Both the position numbers and the translations under genes were made by a program. From Paraescarpia echinospica (lineage: Eukaryota; Annelida; Polychaeta; Sabellida; Siboglinidae), in the NCBI GenBank assembly GCA_020002185.1, contig CM034538.1, positions 4,060,773 through 4,124,772 on the forward strand: 64,000 nucleotides of DNA, given 5' to 3'. A model generated the notes under the pieces. It ran no database searches and had not been told where the DNA came from. It was given only the letters and a program-made list of their open reading frames with translations. Positions 13,273 through 23,110 of the stretch are shown here, piece after piece (position 1 is the stretch's first letter; each line of letters opens with the position of its first letter).

Positions 13273-14490
13273 GATAGTTATTAAACATGTTCAACTTTTA
13301 TGAATGATCATTAATCCGAATTTAATCGATCGGTTTTATAATTAACTAATAATAATTCACTACTAATAATTTATTTACTGAAATGCAATTAGAATGATGT
13401 CACTACATGTTAGTCCATGTACACCAACGTTTCATTTCTATGATCTATCTTAAACTTGGCACAAACATAGCAAAATGAACCTTCATGATTATTCACACTA
13501 ACCATATATGCCATAAACCTAACTAGGTCAATTCTCAAATGTATTAGTGTACACACTGACGTACTAGAATTAAAGTATACAGGTTATTTGTAAACATGCC
13601 TTTGCATCACTGTTAACTGATAGTCTGATACACTTGCCAGATATCTAGAATTCCTACAATCTGCCAATCATTATAACACCAGTCAATCACTGATACCTAG
13701 CTCACCACCCCAAACTGCACCAAATGAACTAGCCAAGCTGTCAATATTCACAGCACCCTCTGCTGTCAATGATCAGTGGGCCTAGCTGTCAATCATCATA
13801 GTGTGCCAGGAATGTCTGCAATCTCACAGCAATGTCTGTAGTACAACCAGCAGTGCTGTCTTGCTAAGAGTTGGTGTCATCTGAGATCTAAAATCCTCAC
13901 AAGTCGAAGCATCATCCCTTGCAGATACCCTATGCAATGTGTGCAAGTTTGTTGAACATGTACATCTTTGTCCCATGCTGGAATATCCTCACAGGACCCA
14001 TCATCTTTGTATGGGAAGTAACACTTTGTACAAACCTCAACAAATGTGGTGTTTTGAGTGGTGTTTCAACCAAGACACCAGAGTTGATGTGTAACGCTTT
14101 TGTGAGAACGTATTGATAATGTGCAATAACTAAAACTGACCAACAAGCCTCATTTCACAGTGACACAACTGTTTGATTGTGACCCGCTGCCAGACTGAGG
14201 TCAGACTGCAGCCACAGGGAATACTCAAGTACAAGTGTGTGTTGTACATGACTCATGAGATTAAATCACTTTCAGAAATACAAATTAAGTTATGCATTGT
14301 AACTGTTGCATTCCTGTGCCATACGGCTGAACAGAATACTTTGGCTTTACTCAAGGTGGTACAACATAACAATAATTAGACATCCCCAATGGGAATGAAT
14401 GGAACGAACGTCTACCACAACATGCACACACAAACTTCTCTTCAAAAGACAACATTTCCTAACTGGGTATTTACTACTTAAGGCCCTAAT
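13273..14490. other. AT-rich spacer, no feature seen
   Basis: Low-complexity AT-rich DNA followed by ordinary sequence. Several short open frames have no recognisable content. Confidence 0.5.
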
Positions 14491-14494
14491 GGCA

Positions 14495-15445
14495 CATTGG
14501 GCATAAGTGGACTGGAGTGGTAAGTGGGCTGGAGCACAAGGGTAGTAAGTGGACTGGAGCACAAGGGTAGTAAGTTGAATGGAGCACAAGTGTGGTAAGT
14601 GGACTGGAGCACAAGGGTAGTAATTGCATTGGAGACAAGGCTAGTAAGTGGACTGGAGCACAAGTGTAGTAAGTGGACTGGAGCACAAGGGTAGTAAGTA
14701 GACTGGTACACAAGGGTAGTAGGTGGACTGGAATACAAGGGTAGTAAGTAGACTGGAGCACAAGGGTGGTAAGTAGACTGGAGCACAAGGGTTGTAAGTG
14801 GACTGGAGCACAAGGGTACTAAGTAGACTAGAACACAAGGGTAGTATGTGGACTGGAGCACAAGGTAGTAAGTAGACTGGAATACAAGGGTAGTAAGTGG
14901 ACTGGAGCACAAGGGTAGTAAGTGGACTGGAGCACAAGGGTAGTAAGTAGACTGATACACAAGGGTAGTAGGTGGACTGGAACACAAGGGTAGTAAGTAG
15001 ACTGGAGCACAAGGGTTGTAAGTGGACTGGAGCACAAGGGTACTAAGTAGACTAGAATACAAGGGTAGTATGTGGACTGGAGCACAAGGTAGTAAGTAGA
15101 CTGGAATACAAGGGTAGTAAGTGGACTGGAGCACAAGGGTAGTAAGTGGACTGGAGCACAAGGGTAGTAAGTAGACTGATACACAAGGGTAGTATGTGGA
15201 CTGAAGCACAAGGGTAGTAAGTGGACTGGAACACAAGGGTCGAAGGTGGATTGGAGCACAAGGGTAGTAAGTGGACTGGAACACAAGGGTTGTAGGTGGA
15301 TTGGAGCACAAGGGTCGTAAGAAGACTGGAGCCCAAGGGTAGTAAGTGGACTGGAGCACAAGGGTCATAAGTAGACTGGAGCACAAGGGTAGTAAGTGGA
15401 CTGGAGCATACGAGTAATAGCTGGGCTGAAGCATAAAGGTAGTAA
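14495..15445. repeat. 25-bp minisatellite, about 38 copies
   Basis: The unit is GTAAGTGGACTGGAGCACAA plus GGGTA. A block at 14830-15050 resembles the block at 15055-15190, indicating duplication of a run of units. The first bases, GTAAGT, match a strong 5' splice site, but no exon was found next to the array. Confidence 0.95.
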
Positions 15446-16545
15446 GTGGAATTGTTAGTTTCAACCGTGGATCTGGCAGACGGGTCAGATACACTACACT
15501 CTATGCCAATTAATGCAAACATGACATGTAACACAACTACCATGCTACTGCCACTCTCAAATAAACTGTCAATGATCCAAGCATTTATAACCCCTCAGCA
15601 CTGCCAAATCACCTGTGTAATTAGACTGTGCATTCTGCCCCACCCACTACCTAACTGCCTGGGCATGACTTGGCCTGACCTGTTTGTTTGGATCTGACAG
15701 TCTGAACCTGACTGTTTGGATCTGACATTCTGGACCTGACCATGTGAATTTGTCTGGACATTATATTCTGGATCTGACCATGTGGACTTGACTATATTGT
15801 ACTACAGCAACAATCCCCTTGTCCAGTACAGTTTACAATCAGTGCACCCATCATTATCAACATAAAAAATGTAATCATTCCTAACTGTAATAAAATTTAA
15901 AAATTGCAAATCAACAAATGTATTGTTTTATATTAAATAAGGAACAGCCACTCAAAGTGCAGTGAGGCTCTTATATGGTCCAGAATTTTCCATGGTCACA
16001 AATCATGTCTTTTATCCCTTTCTGTCATACTTCGAAGAATATTCTGTTAAATATGTGAATAAGTAATATGTTACAATATGTATCATATAGTGATATACTG
16101 TTTGCTAAACATAATCTGCAACATATCTGGCTTGTCTTCTACATGAGCATATGTACCAGCTTTTTTGCACAAATGCATGTGCATCTATGAGAGCTATCGA
16201 CTTAGCTCGGAATTTCAGAGGATATTGACGCTAAAGAAGTCATTAACTTGATTGCCTTGTGTTTACTAAAAAAAAACAATATTTTCAATGGCGTGGGTTA
16301 CTATAGTCTGCCGGGTAAAACAAAAATATTCATCAATTTCGTTTTATAACAACATTGCACTCCTGAATTTGTTATTTAATCTAGGGTGGGGTAAATATGA
16401 TGATTTACACCAGGTAATAAAATTCTGGAATGGGAAGTTGGAACATAGTCGATAATTAACTGAAAGAGTACCACAATAGTAATGTCATATTTAGTGTTTT
16501 AAAGGTGGCACTACATAGCACACAACTTTGTAGCCCTGCACATTT
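15446..16545. other. AT-rich spacer, no gene seen
   Basis: Nothing beyond short TCTGGACCTGAC-like words (15670-15790) that hint at a decayed tandem repeat. Confidence 0.5.
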
Positions 16546-16549
16546 ATAT

Positions 16550-16885
16550 TAGTCTTTCAGTATACAATCAGGACTCAAACACATCTCAATTTTTTTCATA
16601 ATTAACTGTATTAAATTTGATACCTCAATTCTGTAATTTCACATCCTTTCAGACATAACATAACAAATTATTGTGTTTTGGAGCATTTTGAGGCCTAAAT
16701 AATGTTCTATATGCTACAGCGAAGCGCACTTGAAATGAGCAATATATTGGTGCATGCTGATGCAAACAGGAGCAACATCTGGGTGCCACAAATGTGCTAA
16801 GATGTATTGATGTATCAAATGTAGGCGAAAATATAGTTATAACGACAAAATTGAGGTGGGTCTGGATTCTACAAGTGTTTATAAT
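16550..16885. mobile_element. decayed inverted-repeat element (MITE-like copy)
   Basis: The two ends are inverted copies of each other: near 16565 the sequence reads CAGGACTCAAACACATCTCA then TTTGATACCTCA, and near 16815-16880 it reads TGATGTATCAAATGTAGGCG then AATTGAGGTGGGTCTGGATT. The same words form the ends of the better preserved element at 17872-18618, so the two belong to one family. No coding capacity. Confidence 0.55.
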
Positions 16886-17313
16886 TATTACTCTTAGACA
16901 ATAATCATTGATTTATTTTAAAACCTTACTTGGTAATTAGCCTTTATTTTATGAAATATTACTAAGTTAATTTAAATATTATATGCAATACTACTCCAAT
17001 ACTAATAATTATTAATTAAGTCTAACCAAGTGTAACTCTAAGTTATGTCATATTATCATGTAACATGTGTAAACAAGATCATAAATATAATCATTAGGCC
17101 TATTTGGTGTGCACTTTGTAGACAATTCATGAGCAGTTCTTCTGCTACAAAGGTCTAATTGTCTGACTTGGCAGAGAACATATACGTGCAAATCCTCGTA
17201 GACGTAGAGAGGATGACGTCTCCTCCGAAGTATCGCGTAGACCGGAGTCGTACACGGCCGCCCCCTCCCCCCTGACCTGAGAGAGATGCACAACAAAAAC
17301 AAAGCTTACTCAC

Positions 17314-17405
17314 CCCATGATGCTTTCTTTGTAAACTGGTCCGCTGCCCAACGAAATCTGCCCTTCACGCTGGACGTAACTGGAAGCTTCTTCTAAATCA
17401 TTCGC
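17314..17405 (-). other. candidate exon divergent from SRP9 (uncertain)
   Basis: On - an open frame ends at a good donor, ATCATGGG|GTGAGTAAG, at 17314/17313. It encodes an acidic, then Ser/Gly-rich stretch that includes GSGPVYKESIMG, with no start codon inside. It lies about 240 bp from the SRP9 start in head-to-head orientation, so it could be an early exon of a divergently transcribed gene. No partner exon was identified. Confidence 0.25.
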
Positions 17406-17479
17406 TTCGCCTGGGATGTTTACTTATTTTTTATCAAAATAACTGCGATTCACCGGTAAGAAATCATGACAAGCTACGG

Positions 17480-17636
17480 CCAGATGTGTTCCGCAATGCC
17501 GCCATCTTGAATACCGAATAGCATTGTGGGTAATGCGACCCAGATACCAAACCGGAAACAGATGGTACCATCCGTCGCTTGTGTGGTGATGTGTCAGAAA
17601 TCTTTACAACTTTAGTCTTATTTAGTTACCTTTAAC
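17480..17636. promoter_or_regulatory. CpG-richer SRP9 promoter / 5' UTR, with YY1-like site
   Basis: CpG-containing DNA just before the SRP9 start. GCCGCCATCTTG (about 17499-17510) is the complement of the CAAGATGGCGGC word bound by YY1, common at animal housekeeping start sites, and ACCGGAAAC follows near 17551. The transcription start is inferred only. Confidence 0.45.
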
Positions 17637-20600
17637 ATGACGTACATTAATTCGTGGGAGGAGTTTGCAAAGGCAGCAGAAAAGCTGTATTTGGCCGACC
17701 CAGCGAAGGTATCAAATTTACTAGGCAGTTTACTAACAACAGTGTTTTCAGATAACAATGCGGTTTGTCAAAATTTACAAAAAAATTAATACTAGTAATA
17801 GTCTATAATTATAGTGGTCTTGTCGTTGATCGTGTCAACAATATAAACATGCCGTTTTCATAAAAATTTGCGGGCACTTGTGTCGAATCCGGACCCACCT
17901 CGATTTTGCCCTTATAACTTGAGTTTTGCCTAACTTTGATACCTCAGTGACAGTGTGTTAGTTCCACCATTCAACCTTATCCCAGGCATATTTACATTTA
18001 AGAATATTGCGGCTTAGCGCACTTTTAAGGCGTAAATAGCGCCCCGGTTTGCATTAACATATGCTGCTGTATCGCTCATTTTATATGCGCGATGCGGTAA
18101 CGTATGGCCGCACCGGCGTAGACTAAAAAAGGTAAGTTCTTATATAGCACTGTATTCAGTGCTCAAAGCGCTTTACACTTTATTCCCTGGCAGACCTGTA
18201 CAATCGAACTCCTCAATTTCTCTGGGAAGCATTCAGCTACACTGCAATTAATGCGCAAATACTATTCATACACAACTATTCACCACTATCTATAGCCAGG
18301 TACTCATACAGCTGAGTGAACTGAAGCAATATAAACTAAACAAACTTGCCCAAAGTTCAACACCGCCACACAGGATTCGAGCCCGTGTTCTCTCAGTCAA
18401 GAATCTGAAGCTCTTACTGCTGCGCTACTGTGCTCCACAAGACTAGTGCAAACCGGGTCACTATTTGGGCTACAAAAGTGCGCTAAGACACAATATTTTT
18501 GTAATTTTGCTTAGGATGATGTTGAATGATGGAACTAATGCACTGAGGTATCAAAGTTAAGCAAAACTCAAGTTATAACGACGAAAGCGAGGTACGTCCG
18601 GATTTGACACAAGTGCCCATTTACAAAATACATCCATATTGTAACTCCCTGCCACTTATATTGGAATAATTCAAATTCATTTTTTGAATTGACACCAGCC
18701 CTACATAGGACCATAACATTCTAACCACAATATAATATAATGGTGCACTTGGTTTCTGCCAAGCGCAGTCATAATATGCAGTTTTTACAACAAATTTTAG
18801 AAATCGTTCTGCAAAGTATCGATATTATTAATCAGAACGCACCAAACGAATGCACACGGTTTCTGCTGAGTCGTGTTCAAAATCATCACTGTACGGTAAG
18901 ACGCAGTGTATCAATGCCGTCACTGTCTGCTTATATGCAGCATTGGAAACAAAGAACAATCCAGCAGCCACCTGCTATTTACCTGCCAAGAACACTGGAT
19001 TAGACAAACGTGATATTATTTAATTGATATTTTAATCAACAGGTGTACGTCCTTATCTATCTGTGCCACTATGATGTCTCAGTAGCCCACAGCTGCACAA
19101 GTCAATTATAGAAAGAAGATCTTTAGAAAAACAATTTTGTATCATAATTTATGTAAACTGCATAACTGTAATAACAAAATTAAATCTTTATAAAAACAAT
19201 TTTGTATCATAATTTATGTAAACTGCAAAACTGTAATAACAAAATTCAATCTTTATAAGAATATAAAATTTACAATTAACTAATTTTGTTTCAGTGTCGG
19301 TTCGTGCTGAAGTATCGACATAGTGGTGGACAGCTTGTTATCAAGATGACCGACGATCGGGTGGTAAGTAATACTTGGTGCTTGACATCCAGATGACAAC
19401 AATATGTCCAGCCTTCAGTTCCGTCCAAGTGACATATATCTGCGTCACATTAGAGAAGAACAAGAAAAACATACATTGCTCGCTGCTATTAGGATAGGTA
19501 TGCTAACAGTGTTAGTGTTTACATAAGAAACAACCTACACATGTGTCAAACTGACGTTTTCTTTTTAACTGACAATGTACAGTAATATGACCATAAACCA
19601 AGCCAAAAACCAGTAAAGTCAGTCAGATAGAGGGCTAGGTTGTCATCATTGGAACTGACTAGGCTAATAAACTATTGTGATACTAATATGGAATAACAAA
19701 AAAGCAATCTGAATCCATGATTTGTGGGTTGTGTTGTCACATGACCTTGAAGGCAGTTGATTCCCGAAATGGTGGTTCCATGAATGACACTGTATATTGT
19801 CAATGATTGTTGATGTTCAATCAACAAATATATATACTTACAAAATAAAGTTGCAAAGCATATTTACAAACAATAAAGTCCTGGGACAACTAGTCCTGTT
19901 CATTTATTTTGCCAACTGTCACTACTGTGAATAGTTGAATGATAGTAACCATCGATAGTTATATTCTTCTACTGATAATACACTGTCATTGCATTGACTA
20001 ATTGTAATGGAGTTTGGTGTATTGTTACATTCCTGTGAGCTTCCTATCACTGTTTGGTGTATTGTTACACTCCTGTGAGCCTCCAATCGCTTGTGTTTGG
20101 TGTATTGTTACACTCCTGTGAGTCTCCAGTCGCTTGTGTTTGGTGTATTGTTACACTCCTGTGAGCCTCCAATGGCTTGTGTTTGGTGTATTGTTACACT
20201 CCTGAGAGCCTCCAATCGCTTGTGTTTGGTGTATTGTTACACTCCTGTGAGCCTCCAATCGCTTGTGTTTGGTGTATTGTTACACTCCTGTGAGCCTCCA
20301 ATCACTTGTTTGGTGTATTGTTACACTCCTGTGAGCCTCCAATCGCCTGTGTATGGTGTATTGTTACACTCCTGTGAGCCTCCAATCGCCTGTGTTTGGT
20401 GTATTGTTACACTCCTGTGAGTCTCCAATCGCTTGTGTTTGGTGTATTGTTACACTCCTGTGAGCCTCCAATCGCTTGTGTTTGGTGTATTGTTACACTC
20501 CTGTGAGCCTCCAATCGCCTGCGTTTGGTGTATTGTTACTCCTATGAGCCTCCAATCGCCTGCATTTGGTGTATTGTTACATTGCTGTGAGTCTCCAATC

Positions 20601-21007
20601 GCTTGTGTTTGGTGTATTGTTACACTCCTGTGAGCCTCCAATCGCTTGTGTTTGGTGTATTGTTACACTCCTGTGAGCCTCCAATCGCTTGTGTTTGGTG
20701 TATTGTTACACTCCTGTGAGCCTCCAATCACCTGTGTTTGGTGTATTGTTACACTCCTGTGAGCCTCCAATCGCTTGTGTTTGGTGTATTGTTACACTAC
20801 TGTGAGCCTCCAATCGCCTGTGTTTGGTGTATTGTTACATTCCTGTGAGCCTCCAATCGCTTGTGTTTGGTGTATTGTTACGCTCTCCTGTGAGTCTCCA
20901 ATCGCTTGTGTTTGCAGTGTCTGCAGTACCAGACGGAACACGCCCAGGACATAAAAAAACTGGAGAAGTTGACAAGTCAACTAATGCGACACATGGCCTC
21001 CAAGTGA
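17637..21007 (+). CDS. SRP9: signal recognition particle 9 kDa protein (SRP9), 3 exons
   Basis: SRP9 pairs with SRP14 to bind the Alu domain of SRP RNA and slow translation while the ribosome is targeted to the ER. Exons read 17637-17708, 19295-19363 and 20918-21007, all joining in phase 0 with GT-AG introns, giving 76 residues (human is 86). Exon 1 encodes SWEEFAKAAEKLYLADPAK, nearly the human N-terminus. Exon 2 encodes VLKYRHSGGQLVIKMTDD, matching the beta-strand region. Exon 3 starts CLQYQTEHAQDIKKLEK and ends HMASK-stop. The short C-terminus is usual for invertebrates. Intron 1 carries an inverted-repeat element with a SINE inside it. The last exon is boxed between two minisatellites; the downstream one is made of copies of its own stop-codon region. 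Start choice is fixed by homology. Confidence 0.95.
17872..18618. mobile_element. foldback / MITE-like element with long terminal inverted repeats, in SRP9 intron 1
   Basis: The left end GGGCACTTGTGTCGAATCCG is matched in inverse by the right end (CGGATTTGACACAAGTGCCC). The match continues inward through TTATAACTTGAGTTTTGC, TTTGATACCTCAGTG and further to CACTTTTGTAGCCC-like words, so each arm is near 190-250 bp. Flanks ATTTGC and ATTTAC could be a decayed 6-bp target duplication. No transposase frame. A SINE (18127-18437) sits between the arms. Confidence 0.75.
18127..18437 (-). mobile_element. tRNA-derived SINE, nested in the foldback element
   Basis: Read on -, the sequence begins GGAGCACAGTAGCGCAGCAG, an A-box-like tRNA start, and about 45 bp later has GGCTCGAATCC, a good B box. 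These are the internal RNA polymerase III promoter parts typical of a tRNA-derived head. The body ends with AAAGCGCTTTGAGC near 18165. A second copy lies at 31512-31895 in the same orientation, sharing CAAAGCGCTTTACACTTTAT and AGCCAGGTACTCAT. Confidence 0.75.
18640..19290. other. rest of SRP9 intron 1
   Basis: AT-rich intron. A ~70-bp direct duplication lies near 19120-19260, sharing AACAATTTTGTATCATAATT and ATGTAAACTGCA. An 87-codon frame at 18740-19003 has no recognisable content and I do not call it a gene. Confidence 0.6.
20010..20915. repeat. 43-bp minisatellite abutting the SRP9 exon 3 acceptor
   Basis: About 20 copies of a unit holding CTGTGAGCCTCCAATCGCTT and GTGTTTGGTGTATTGTTACA. 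The final copy runs straight into the splice acceptor: ATCGCTTGTGTTT then GCAG|TGT, where other copies have GGTG. The acceptor's pyrimidine/TG tract is therefore itself part of the array. Confidence 0.93.
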
Positions 21008-21818
21008 AGTACAAATGAACTGATACAACACATGGCCTCCAAGTGAAGTACAAGTGAACTGATACAACACATGGCCTCCAAGTGAACTGATACAACACAC
21101 GGCCTCCAAGTGAAGTACAATTGAATTGATACAACACACGGCCTCCAAGTGAAGTACAATTGAACTGATACAACACACGGCCTCCAAGTGAAGTACAAGT
21201 GAACTGATACAACACACGGCCTCCAAGTGAAGTACAAGTTAACTGATACAACACATGGCCTCCAAGTGAAGTACAAGTGAACTGATACAACACACGGCCT
21301 CCAAGTGAAGTACAATTGAACTGATACAACACACGGCCTCCAAGCGAAGTACAAGTGAACTGATACAACACATGGCCTCCAAGTGAAGTACAAGTTAACT
21401 GATACAACACACGGCCTCCAAGTGAAGTACAAGTGAACTGATACAACACACGGCCTCCAAGTGAAGTACAAGTGAACTGATACAACACATGGCCTCCAAG
21501 TGAAGTACAAGTTAACTGATACAACACACGGCCTCCAAGTGAAGTACAAGTGAACTGATACAACACACGGCCTCCAAGCGAAGTACAAGTTAACTGATAC
21601 AACACACGGCCTCCAAGTGAAGTACAAGTGAACTGATACAACACACGGCCTCCAAGTGAAGTACAAGTGAACTGATACAACACATGGCCTCCAAGTGAAG
21701 TACAAGTGAACTGATACAACACACGGCCTCCAAGTGAAGTACAAGTTAACTGATACAACACACGGCCTCCAAGCGAAGTACAAGTGAACTGATACAACAC
21801 ACGGCCTCCAAGTGAACT
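20987..21818. repeat. 39-bp minisatellite made from the SRP9 stop-codon region
   Basis: About 21 copies of a unit containing ACACACGGCCTCCAAGTGAA and GTACAAGTGAACTGATACA. The first copy overlaps the last SRP9 codons (CACATGGCCTCCAAGTGA encodes HMASK-stop). Every later copy repeats this coding end plus the first 3' UTR bases, so the array lies in the 3' UTR. Long frames on - are artefacts. Confidence 0.95.
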
Positions 21819-22793
21819 GTAGGCAGTGTAACAGTGTTACAAATGTTGTTAGTCTGTTACAGTGCAGATATGACTATTCTAGTCAACTGCCCAGTGACCA
21901 GAGCTGGGACTTTGACCATTGGACTGGCTTTGTATCTTCCCATGAATGAGGATGTCTTTGGTTGGTTCAACTGGTCAGCAAGTTTCGTGAAACCTGCTTG
22001 AAATGTGCTGCATCTTGGCATATTGATGTCAGTGATTTAAATGATTATCTTTAAATGTGTTTCTATGCACATTGATTTCACTATGTTCAAACATCTTATT
22101 TAAATCTGAATGTGTTGTAAGCGTTTTGGCACATCGACACCAGTGATTTAACTTTATTTAAACTTGTGTCTCATCACTATGTTCAAGCATCTTGTTTAAA
22201 ACTTCTATAAATGTATTCTGTGTGTCTTGAGGTAAACATCTTATTTTGAGTTACCTCTGGGTAGTTATTCATAGGTTGTGTATACAACAAATTTGAAATG
22301 TACATAAATTGTTGTTAAAGTGTCATACGACAGTAGCAATGCATTTCTATTGTTGTATATGTGTATAAACACTGTAGATGTAATGCAGTTTGCAGGACTT
22401 GCCTCTTGTTGTCAACTGGCAGCTTGGTCAAGTCTTCCTTGTCTGTCACAAATATGTCAGGGCAATCATTTTTTATTTGCATTTCTAAAAATTCACTAAA
22501 ATCCACAAGTTAGTTTGGGTATTTCACGAAGTGATTTTCTCTACCCATGTCCAAGAACAGTTGAGTTTTTGTCGAGGTTCAACATGGGTGGTGCATGTCT
22601 CATTGTGGAGGGTAGACAGTGAGGGCAAATACAGTGTGAGGTACATTGAATAAGTGTCACCCTGATAGTAGCCTGGTTGTGTCACACCAAGTGTACACTA
22701 TGGGACACATGGTTGTGTCAAATAACTGTCAAGACCTACAGTCTACTGCTTTGACTGGTTTCAAAGATGTATGGAAGATAAATCAGTTGTATT
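21819..22793 (+). other. probable SRP9 3' UTR / intergenic
   Basis: Unique sequence between the stop-codon array and the AATAAA at 22794. No further exon seen. Confidence 0.5.
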
Positions 22794-22799
22794 AATAAA
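22794..22799 (+). terminator. candidate SRP9 polyadenylation signal AATAAA
   Basis: First plausible canonical hexamer downstream of the SRP9 repeats, followed by AT-rich sequence. Inferred from position. Confidence 0.4.
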
Positions 22800-22943
22800 G
22801 TTTTATAAATTAATTCATTCACTGACTTGATACATATGGTTTTTGCATATAGAAGCTATCATAATTGTCATATACTCTCTCCCACGATAGTATTGCACAT
22901 GTACAGAACAGAAAACATCAGGTCATTCAGGTGATAGTATGGT

Positions 22944-22949
22944 TTTATT
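22944..22949 (-). terminator. candidate PUS10 polyadenylation signal AATAAA
   Basis: The + strand TTTATT reads AATAAA on -, about 165 bp after the PUS10 stop. It is only ~145 bp from the SRP9 signal on the other strand, so the two genes would end back to back. Confidence 0.45.
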
Positions 22950-23110
22950 TGTTTGTTTGTTATGGGAATCCTGTAACAAAATATGTTGATAAACATTTCG
23001 TGAAAAAGACATCATAACAAACACGTCATCGCAAACACATCATCACAAACAAGCTGAAGTTGAGACATTCTGTTGGCTTCTGGCCATGTGGTTCTCGCCG
23101 TGCCAACCCT

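Noticed and set aside
14478..15543. Long minus frames of Tyr/Pro/Ser/Leu repeats
   Set aside because: They are products of the 25-bp array; no start context, splice sites or family.
18740..19003. 87-codon frame in SRP9 intron 1
   Set aside because: It has no recognisable domain and lies wholly in an intron of a confidently called gene.
20835..21800. 321- and 268-codon minus frames
   Set aside because: They are the reverse strand of the array made from the SRP9 stop region.
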